DNA of 64,000 nt, from contig CAYWNA010000020.1 of assembly GCA_964459305.1 (NCBI GenBank), forward strand, positions 26,377 to 90,376. The letters run 5' to 3'. The notes under the pieces are model-generated. The model did no database searches and had not been told where the DNA came from. It worked only from the letters and a program-made list of their open reading frames with translations. Each line of letters starts with the position of its first letter. Within the stretch, counting starts at the first letter, position 1. The stretch is from CAYWNA01 sp964459305 (GTDB lineage Bacteria; Planctomycetota; Planctomycetia; Pirellulales; Pirellulaceae). Below, one piece after another: positions 8,853 to 17,200 of the stretch. Both the position numbers and the translations under genes were made by a program.

Positions 8853-8991
8853 AGGATCGGCGTCGAATTGGATCCTGAATTCATGGTAGCCGAAGTCGCC
8901 AGACTTTGGTCGCTTTGCACGGGAAAAACGAAACTCTGGCGAGTTCGGCTCTATCGAGCAAATGCCGGAAAAATTTCGGCAGCGATCCTAA
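8853..8991. repeat. MITE-like 139-bp palindromic repeat, copy 3
   Basis: Third copy, closest in sequence to copy 1 (shared TGAGGATCGG left edge and TCCTGAATTCATGGTA). Its last bases, GATCCTAA, overlap the stop codon of the YhaN-like gene on the minus strand (TAG read from 8990-8988). Insertion therefore reached, or created, the end of that coding region. Confidence 0.85.
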
Positions 8992-11900
8992 CCGACGGCC
9001 CTAGGGGAATACTCAGGGTCCTCTAGGCCGATTTCCCACCAGCGGTCGTTTGTCAGAAGCGGTGACGTCGATTCGTGTTCAGCCGTATCCCACGATTCTT
9101 CGTCGGCCAGTCTCAGTTCCTCGTCTTCCTCCCAGAGCGAACCATCATCGTCGTATTCGGTTTCCTCGTCCGTTTCGTCAATGAGCTCTTCGTCGTCCAC
9201 TTCGTCTTCTGCGGTGGCGTCCTCAGCCGTCGCTTCTTCCTCTTGAACATCGTCGCCCTCAACTTCAGACTCAGGCTCTTCTTCCTGTGTCTCGGCGTCC
9301 TCGGCGACGGCCTCCTCCTGTGTTTCTATTTCCTCCGCCTCCTCCTCGGGTTCCTCGACCAGTTCGGGTTCCACGACCTCAGCTTCGACGGAATCGTCCT
9401 CGGATGATTCGGGTTCGCATAGCCCTTCGTGAATGGGCAGAACGCGCACTGCGACATTCGCCGCCTGGAAGAGTTCCATCATGTGCCGGTGGCAGGTGAA
9501 GAGGAGGATTTGGTGGCCGGCATAGGAAAAATCGCGAAGCACTTCAGCGGCGGCCTTGGCTCGCCGATTGTCGAAATTGACCAGCACGTCGTCCAAGACC
9601 ATAGGCAGCAACGCGCCGCGACGGGCGAAGGCAGCGGCCAGGGCGAGTCGCAGTGCGAGAAATACCGCTTCGCGCGTGCCTTGACTCAGTACGTCCACCG
9701 GCAGGGACTCGCCGTCGGCGTTGTTGACGCGGAGAACATCTTCGCTCAGGGGCGTCCAGATCCGTCCGTATCGTCCTCCGGTCAGATGGTACAGGTAGCC
9801 AGACGCTTCGGCCAGGGTCTCCGGTTGCCGTTCGGTCTCATAGATCTGGCGAATCGCCTCCAACATCAAACTGGTCACCGCCAACACGCGCCAACGATGG
9901 GCCGCCTGGCGAATTTGCTCCTCGACGCAGGCAACTTCGAGTTTGGCTTCGGGCAAACGGCGGTCTTCGGCCAGTGTCTTCATTTCCTGGACGATCTCGC
10001 CGCGCGACTGGTGCAGTTCGGTCAGGCGGCTTTGCGATTCCTGCAGTCGGCCCAGCAGCCGGTCCCAATACGGCTCCAGTTTGTCATCGCCGTGCGTTTC
10101 CAGCACTTCGGCGACGGCCTCTTCCGAGCATTGGCTGCCGATGGCGATCCTGATCCGCTCGACGAGTTCCTCGTGTTGGGAGGTCAGTCGTTCGATCTTC
10201 TCTTGCTTTGCCGCAAGCCGACGCACTTCGTTTTCGTCGGCGGCCTGCGATTGGTTGATCAACAGACGGCGTTGTCGAAGGAGCGTCCGCAGTTGCCTGG
10301 CACTTTCGCGGAACCCCTTTTTCAGCTCGCGATGTTCCTGCTTCAACTCTTGGCGGCGTTCGATCCATGCGCGCTGTTCGGTCATGGCTGCAGACACTTG
10401 CCGCAGCCCGGTACGCGGATCGTTGCGGGCCGTGGTAATGTCGACTTCGTCCAACAACTTGTCGACGCGTTCGATGATCGCAGCCAATTCGTTCTTGCGG
10501 TCCCGCAACTCTTCACGACGAGTTTGAAGGCGGCGGCCGATCTGAACGGTGCGATCGTTGCCTTCGGAGAGTTGCTGAATGTGTTCTGGCAGGAACGACT
10601 CGGGCAGGTTCACCGATCGCAACGCGTCGCGCCAGCGCCCGCGCGACTCCCGCAAATCGTCAGCGGCTCTGGTGACCTTCTCCTTGGCGGTCTCGGCACG
10701 ACTGACTGCCGATTGACGCCGCGTTTCGAGCGGTGTCAGTTCCTCCAGTTTGGTAACGTATTCTTCAGACGCCGTGATGCGGGCATCCAGCGGGCCTCCG
10801 CCCTTGGGAAGCTGTTCGTCCAGTTCGTCGCGTTCTTCTTTCAGTTTGCCGATTTGCTTCTTAACCTTGTTCAACTGCCGGATGCAATCGTCCAGATCCT
10901 GGTTCATCGAGCGATCCATCAACAGTTTTGTCGCGATCGCAATGCCCCAACAGACAAAGCCGAGAATGGTTACGGTCCAACCCAGGTTGCGGACGCCCTC
11001 CCAGAAAAAGGACGCCAGGATCATCATCACGCCCGCCACAAACGGGACACCGCACCAGATGAGCGTTGGGACGGGCAAGAGCTGCTCTTCGGCCAACTCG
11101 CGGCGGTCTTCCTCCAATTCCTTCCGATGCCGATCCATCTTGTCCAACCGCTCTTCCAGTTGTGCGCGACGGCGGAACATGGCGACCCGATGGCCGGCTT
11201 CCTCCAACGCCCGATCCAGCTCCGTCTCGCCTGTATCGGCCAACTCGGTTCGCAGTTGCTCGCTGATCTCTTCGGCCTCACGACGACCGTCGTCACGCTC
11301 GGCTTTGGCAGCATGCAGCCGATCATTCGCTTCCTGTACGGAGCGTGCAGGGCCGCGTAGCGTGGCCAGCATCTGGTGGGAGATCTCTGGAGTGGAGTCC
11401 GGCATTTCGTCGGCAGACAAGCCGAGTTCTTCCCAGGCGGCACGCAAGTCGGTCTCCAGTTCTTCGGTCTCTTCATGAAGGCGTTTGATTTGGCCTTCCA
11501 GCGACGAGATCCATGGACCATGTTCGCACACAGCTTCGACCTGGCAGGCCCGCGACCAGAGTTGCCGGTTGATCGGCTGGGCGGACGCTTCCTCGACGAT
11601 CACACGACGGCCGCGTTTGATTTGCTCGATCTCCTCACGGTGCCGTGCGATCTGTTCGTTCAGCTCTTCGAGCCGCTCGACAGCACGTTCCGGCAATTCG
11701 ATCGGCGGGCCAAGCTTGTCCAGCCGCTGCCGAACGGTCACGCGTTTGCGCCAGTCTTCGCAAATCTGCATCGCGACCTCGACGGCACGGCCTTCGCGCT
11801 CCATCCGCTCGATGCTCTCTTCCAGGCTCGCTACTTCGTCCCGCTGTCGATTCTGCTGGGCGGCCAACTGTCCCCAACGCTGGCCGCCGGCCGCAAGTTC

Positions 11901-12509
11901 CCTGATCTCAGTTTGCAGTTTGTCGCGTTGCTCGACGAGTTCTCCCAGTTTCGATTGGCTCCCGTCAGCCGCCAGGATGCGGTTGCGGTTCGCTTCCAAT
12001 TGATGCATCACGTCAACCAGAGAAACGCGGTCCAGACCACTGGTTAAGCTGTACAACTGGGCGGCGGCTTCGGTGTCGTCCAGCGTTCCCAGTTCCTGCA
12101 GTTCGCGAAGACCGACGGCGAAGACGTTGTTGAAAATCGCTTCGTCGACTCCGGACAGCAGCGTGCCCAGTACGTGTTGGCCTTGCCGCGATCCGTTAGA
12201 GGACAGCACTTCGATCCGGCCGAGATCGTCCGAACTCAGGCCGCTGCTGGGTGTCCGCTTGACCGTGAATTGCCCACCGGCCCCGACGACGCCCACCGAG
12301 CCGCCGGCACGCCCGCCGTTGACCGGCGGCAGGTAGCGACTTCGCCGTTGCGGCGAAAAGCCGTAGAACGCGCTGCGCACGAACTCCAACAGCGTGGTCT
12401 TGCCGGCTTCATTCGGGCCATAGAGCACCGTCAAATTGTCGGACACATGGTCCAGCTTGAGATCGCTCCAAGTACCAAAACCGTCGATCTGAACGTCGGT
12501 AATTCTCAC
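8988..12509 (-). CDS. SMC/Rad50-like AAA ATPase, YhaN type, with acidic tail
   Basis: A 1173-residue ATPase. The P-loop GPNEAGKTT is at 31-39, following MRITDVQIDGFGTW, the usual start of RecF/SbcC-type proteins. Long coiled coils follow (about 190-470 and 540-880). Two hydrophobic segments lie in the middle (about 480-535, around WCGVPFVAGVMMILASFF and VTILGFVCWGIAIATKLL), as in Bacillus YhaN. The signature-like LSQGTREAVFLALRLAL and Walker B/D-loop region MVLDDVLVNFDNRRA lie near 935-980. The last 130 residues are a highly acidic Glu/Asp/Ala tail that I do not know from YhaN. The gene follows the metallophosphoesterase gene by 20 nt, as in yhaO-yhaN pairs. A role in DNA end processing at the membrane is inferred. 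Confidence 0.85.
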   Translation of the reverse strand: MRITDVQIDGFGTWSDLKLDHVSDNLTVLYGPNEAGKTTLLEFVRSAFYGFSPQRRSRYLPPVNGGRAGGSVGVVGAGGQFTVKRTPSSGLSSDDLGRIEVLSSNGSRQGQHVLGTLLSGVDEAIFNNVFAVGLRELQELGTLDDTEAAAQLYSLTSGLDRVSLVDVMHQLEANRNRILAADGSQSKLGELVEQRDKLQTEIRELAAGGQRWGQLAAQQNRQRDEVASLEESIERMEREGRAVEVAMQICEDWRKRVTVRQRLDKLGPPIELPERAVERLEELNEQIARHREEIEQIKRGRRVIVEEASAQPINRQLWSRACQVEAVCEHGPWISSLEGQIKRLHEETEELETDLRAAWEELGLSADEMPDSTPEISHQMLATLRGPARSVQEANDRLHAAKAERDDGRREAEEISEQLRTELADTGETELDRALEEAGHRVAMFRRRAQLEERLDKMDRHRKELEEDRRELAEEQLLPVPTLIWCGVPFVAGVMMILASFFWEGVRNLGWTVTILGFVCWGIAIATKLLMDRSMNQDLDDCIRQLNKVKKQIGKLKEERDELDEQLPKGGGPLDARITASEEYVTKLEELTPLETRRQSAVSRAETAKEKVTRAADDLRESRGRWRDALRSVNLPESFLPEHIQQLSEGNDRTVQIGRRLQTRREELRDRKNELAAIIERVDKLLDEVDITTARNDPRTGLRQVSAAMTEQRAWIERRQELKQEHRELKKGFRESARQLRTLLRQRRLLINQSQAADENEVRRLAAKQEKIERLTSQHEELVERIRIAIGSQCSEEAVAEVLETHGDDKLEPYWDRLLGRLQESQSRLTELHQSRGEIVQEMKTLAEDRRLPEAKLEVACVEEQIRQAAHRWRVLAVTSLMLEAIRQIYETERQPETLAEASGYLYHLTGGRYGRIWTPLSEDVLRVNNADGESLPVDVLSQGTREAVFLALRLALAAAFARRGALLPMVLDDVLVNFDNRRAKAAAEVLRDFSYAGHQILLFTCHRHMMELFQAANVAVRVLPIHEGLCEPESSEDDSVEAEVVEPELVEEPEEEAEEIETQEEAVAEDAETQEEEPESEVEGDDVQEEEATAEDATAEDEVDDEELIDETDEETEYDDDGSLWEEDEELRLADEESWDTAEHESTSPLLTNDRWWEIGLEDPEYSPRAVG

Positions 12510-12529
12510 CGTCTTGTCTCCAAACTCAT

Positions 12530-13759
12530 CTACTCTTCACCACTCAGCAGATCCGCTCCCAGCACAGCCGCTTCATGCAGCAGCGCTGCGCGAGAACCCG
12601 ACTCGACCGGCTCCATTGCCGAAGCCAGCCCCCGGTTCTTTCCCATGTCGGGCAGGAAGCGGGCAAAGTCCAACGCAAGGGTCTGGTCTTGCTCGTGCTC
12701 GCGCACCGCTCGTAGAAAATCGCCCAGAATCGTATCTTCCTCGTATAACTCGTCAGGCAGCGTGGCCCCGGATTCGACGTCCAGAGAAACGGCCCACACG
12801 GCCGGGCGGGCTCGGCCGAATTCGGTTCGCAACCATTCCAACAGTTCACGGTCCAGGCCGCCGCTGCGGAGCATGCCGGCCAGCGGACCGCCGGCCTGTA
12901 CTCGCCACATTACCATCACGTTCGCGCCCGATGCTTCCGACACGATCTTCTGCATGCGGCTGCGAAGCTCGCGTTGCAGGTCGTTCCGCTGCGCGTTTGC
13001 GTCCAGCGAAACCGATTCCGTGCACCACCGCACGACATCTGTTGGGATAGACTTGGTGCGAACTTTGCGACCCGGATCGACCTGCACCAACGTGCAACCA
13101 TGAACGCCGGTCTCCTCAGGACATCGCCCCTGTGGACTGCCGGCGTAATGAGCCGTCTGGGGCGACTGGAAAAGCGTTTTTTGCTGATGGCGCCCGCCGA
13201 GCGCCCAGTAATCGATCTGCTTGTGACCGGCCAGCGAACTGGCGTCTGCCTGGCCGTAGGCGACCGCCACGGTGAACCGGTTTGTCGGCTCAATGCGAAA
13301 TTCGCCTGCGTGTACTGCGCCATTTTCCGATGAACTGGTGCCGATCACCGTTGCCATAGGCGAGCCGTTGTGGGAATGGGTCAGTTGTTCGATCTGCCCT
13401 TTGGGGAACAGATGGACGGTCTTTGGCAAGGGCAGATCGTCGGGCCATCGATCGGGCGAGTCTTCTCGTCCGCCGCACCAATACACGTGGATATTTTGCT
13501 CGCGAAGTAGCTCGAACTGCTCCAACAGGAAGGAAATCGCACGCGGACCGCCCGTTCGCGGATTAATAATGTCGCCTGAGAGAACGACAAACTCGACATT
13601 CTCCATCATCGCAGTCTCGAAAACGCGCGTCGCCGCTTCGAGCGGCGCGTCGGCCAGTGTCTCGCCCAGGTGATCTGGGATCTCCGTGAGTCCGTAGGGG
13701 GGCTGTTCGAGATGGAGATCGGAAGCGTGCAAGAAACGAAAGGATTCCTCGGACATCAA
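12530..13759 (-). CDS. Metallophosphoesterase, SbcD/YhaO-like, with altered active site
   Basis: A 409-residue protein with the SbcD/Mre11/YhaO fold layout. Intact are Asp14 and His16 (SDLHL) and Asp63 (LSGDIINP). The GNHD motif is replaced by GGRED (96-100), the usual HG histidine by Tyr168 (VAVAYGQ), and the GHxH motif by GGRH (188-191), keeping only His191. At least three metal or catalytic ligands are therefore missing, so nuclease activity is doubtful; it may be a structural partner of the YhaN-like ATPase encoded just downstream. The ATG at 13759 gives MMSEES; the second Met is equally possible. Confidence 0.82.
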   Translation of the reverse strand: MMSEESFRFLHASDLHLEQPPYGLTEIPDHLGETLADAPLEAATRVFETAMMENVEFVVLSGDIINPRTGGPRAISFLLEQFELLREQNIHVYWCGGREDSPDRWPDDLPLPKTVHLFPKGQIEQLTHSHNGSPMATVIGTSSSENGAVHAGEFRIEPTNRFTVAVAYGQADASSLAGHKQIDYWALGGRHQQKTLFQSPQTAHYAGSPQGRCPEETGVHGCTLVQVDPGRKVRTKSIPTDVVRWCTESVSLDANAQRNDLQRELRSRMQKIVSEASGANVMVMWRVQAGGPLAGMLRSGGLDRELLEWLRTEFGRARPAVWAVSLDVESGATLPDELYEEDTILGDFLRAVREHEQDQTLALDFARFLPDMGKNRGLASAMEPVESGSRAALLHEAAVLGADLLSGEE

Positions 13760-14227
13760 GCACCTCCGTGCGCTTTGCGGCGTCTTGGGGCCGGATTCTC
13801 ACGTGTGCCTTTGTGGGCAGGTTCGCCTGCCCACAGATGCAGAGCCAGGCAGGTCACCAACCTATCCCACGGAGAACCGTAATCCCAACCATAGCTGCGT
13901 GTACCTTCGTTGGTTGAATGGACCCCAGCCCGCGCAGAGCGCGGCCAGCGTATTTCACATTGAAGGGCGTAGTTTAACGCGGACAAGACGAATGAGCCAT
14001 GTCGATTCCGGCAGGGTGCTAGCAGTGCTATTGAAGCCTGGCGATGGTGTTAAGGCCGGGTTGAGTGGAGCCCGGGTTTTGAGCGATTGTCGCAGCCACT
14101 GGGCTGTATACCAGCGACCACGAGTCTGTCGTACCGGTGATACCGGGACAGCAACACCAAGGAATACTCGACCATCAATGCTGGACCCTCAACCCTCAAC
14201 TTCTCGCGGTCATGAGGGAGGCCGGGT
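13760..14227. other. Intergenic stretch with one hairpin
   Basis: About 470 bp separating the start of the YhaO-like gene from the stop of the giant exoprotein gene. Apart from the hairpin at 13812-13835 I see no supported gene; the open frames here lack domain-like sequence. The YhaO-like promoter should lie in the first part. Confidence 0.5.
13812..13835. repeat. Perfect hairpin with TTCG loop
   Basis: TGTGGGCAGG and CCTGCCCACA are perfect 10-bp arms around TTCG, an unusually stable tetraloop arrangement. It has no T tract. It lies about 50 bp upstream of the YhaO-like start codon and may be a REP-type element. Confidence 0.7.
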
Positions 14228-17200
14228 CTACTCGGCTTTGGCTTCGGAATCTGCTTGCGGGCCCGTGTCGTGGTAGACGGCCGGGTCGTCGACGCCGTCG
14301 CCGTCCCAGTCGCCGACGACGGGCAAATCGCCAGCACTGCCCATTTCGAACACGCGGTCGCGAGCGTCCATTTGACGATTCATATTGATGTCGATGATCC
14401 ACTGGCCGTCGCGGTAGATGCCGATCTCGTCGATGCCGTCGCCATCGAAATCGCCGACAACGGGGATGTCGCCGGCCTGGCCGTACTTCACCACAATATC
14501 GCCGTCGGTCCAGCGTCCGTTGCCGTCGGCGTCCAATCGCCAACTCCCTTGGTGGAAGACGCCGATGTTCTTGATCCCGTCGCCGGTCCAATCGCCCGTA
14601 ATGGGGATGTGATCGCCGTCGCCATAATGAAACACGTGGTCGATCACATCCGCACGCATCGTGCCTTCGGACGTGTGTTGCAGATAGCGGAGCCCATCGG
14701 TCGCTTCTTCTAACGTTGGCGGTACGTTTTTGGGCTTTGCTACAGGAATCGTCAGGTTGTGCATGTCGGGCAGACCGTGTTCCACCTCCAATGCGCGCGG
14801 ATCGCCCATCCACATGGGACCGAAGATGCCAATGTCGTCCTTGCCATCTCCGTTCCAGTCGCCAGTGACGGGCAAATCGAGCTCTCCGCCCAGACTTGCC
14901 CAAAGGTCTTCCTCGTCCCAAATGCCGTTGCCGTTGAGATCCAGGAACCATCGGCCCTTGTAGTAGATGCCGATCTCGTCCACGCCGTCCCCGTCAAAAT
15001 CGCCCGCGATGGGAATGGCACCGTGGATGCCGAATACGGCTCTCTTTTGGTCGGTGGCCCAGTCCGCCCGGGTCGAGTCGCCGGTGCGCATCATCCATTG
15101 TCCTTCGCGCAGCCGCAGTGGATCCCAGGCGGCCGTGTTGGAGAAGACGGCCGATCGCCAGACCAAGTCCAGCGACGCGGCATCCGGTTCGCCTCGCGGC
15201 CTGCCGGCATCGATGACGCTCAAGTGCCACGTAAAGTCTATGACTCCACCGCTAGCGAAGGTCGCCACCGTTTTCGGCGGTGGCGGCGGAGGCACGATGA
15301 AAACCGGCGGCGGCGGCGGTACGACCGGCGGCACAACCGGGGGCTCCGGCGGAATCGGGGGCGGCGGCGGGGGCGGCGGCGGGGGCCGGTCGACAGCGAT
15401 TTCGCTGAAGTTGTTGTCTTGCGACACCGCACCCGAAGCCAACGGAATAAGGATGATCGCGTCGTTTGCCGGGTCGGTGCTCAGCCGCTGGATCAGCAGC
15501 GTGTCGACTCCATCGCTGGGGTTGATCGCGATCCCTGATGTCGTCCCAGGCGTGTCGATACCATCAAAAAAGCCTTCTGGATGGATCTCGTAGACCGCAT
15601 AGCTGCCTCGTGGGAGACCGCGGAATTCATAGAATCCGTTTCCGTCCGTCACGGTGCGAATCGGGCCGTTGCCGTAAAGCCCAGGCAGAGCTTGATCCCC
15701 GGTTATCGGATCGCCGCTGATGCCGTCCCGCAATTCGAGCATCACACCGCCCAATGGTGCGTCGTCCGGTGTTTTCTTTCCATCGCGATGATCCCGCACG
15801 TTTTCCGGAGGCTGGCCATCCAAAGTGGTAATTGGCGCGCCGTCCTGGAACACATAGCCGGACAGGCGGCCGGGAGACGCTTCGCAGAAGTCGTAATTCA
15901 CCAGGTCTTGGCCCGGTGAAACCGTGATCGCGGAAATGATGTTGTCGATGCTGTCATCACCGCCGTGCGAACCGGCCTGCTGACCGCTGGTGAAGTATGC
16001 TGCCGGCTGCTCTTCTTGCACGACGTAGACGCTGGGCGCCAGGTTGTCGAAGCGATAGCTCCCCGCATCATCCGTTCGCGTAGTTGACAGTACGTTTCCA
16101 TCTTCATCCAACAACCGAATCGTCACGCCAGAAAGTGCCTGTTCACCGGCGTCCAATTCGCAGTCTCTGTCCAAGTCCAAGTGCACCCGGCCGGTGATAC
16201 TGCTGGGCGGTACTTCACAAAAGTCGTAGTCCGTCAGTTGAACGCCAGGGCCAATTGGGATGTCGAAGATCAAATCTTGGAGCGAGTCGTTGCCGCCGGC
16301 GGTCCCGGCACTTTGGCCGCCCTGGAAGTAGCCCGGCGGTTGCTGTTCGCGAACGGCGTAGCTCCCTGGAGGCAGGTTGTCGAAATGGTAATGTCCCTGT
16401 GTATCTGTGAGCGTGGTGGCGATCACCTGGTCCGCGTCGTCCAGTAGTTCAACGACTACGCCTTCCAGCGGCGAGTCGCCGGAGTTGAAATCGCAGTCGC
16501 CGTTCCGGTCGACATGTACACGGCCTTCGATGCTGGAGGGTGGCACTTCGCAGAAATTGTATTCTACAAGGTGTTGATCAGGATCAATTTCGATCGCGCT
16601 GATGATATCGTCCAGCCTGTCGTCACCACCGTGCGAGCCAGCCCTTTGGCCTCCGTGAAAGTAGCCCGCGGGTTGTTGTTCGCGAACTGTGTAGGTCCCT
16701 GGCGGAAGATTGTCGAAACGGTAGCGTCCCTCAGCATTTGTGTGCGTGGTGGCAATTACTTGCCCCGTTTCGTCCAGCAGTTGCACGCTTACGCCTTGCA
16801 GAGGCGATTCGTTGGCATCGAATTCACAGTCTTGGTTCAGATCCGCGTAGACTCGTCCTTCGATGCTGGAGGGCGGCACTTCGCAGAAGTCGTAGTTGAT
16901 AAGATGCTGATCGGAACCGATTGCGACTGCACTGATGATGTCGTCCAGACTATCATCGCCGCCCCCGGAGCCGGCTCGCTGACCGCCGTGAAAATAGCCC
17001 ACCGGCTGTTGTTCGCGGACCGTGTACACGGCCGGCGGCAGGTTATCGAAACGGTAGCGACCGTTGCTGTCCGTCTGCGTGGTGTCGATAACGTTGCCAT
17101 TCTCATCCAGCAACTCTACCGTGACTCCGGCGATCGGCTCCTCGGACGGATCTAGTATGCAGTCTTGGTTCAACTCTGTGTGTACGAGCCCCGCAATGCT

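Noticed and set aside
9429..11360. 643-codon plus-strand open frame
   Set aside because: It lies entirely antisense to the YhaN-like coiled-coil region. The translation has no domain pattern, and the length is explained by GC-rich third positions of the real gene.
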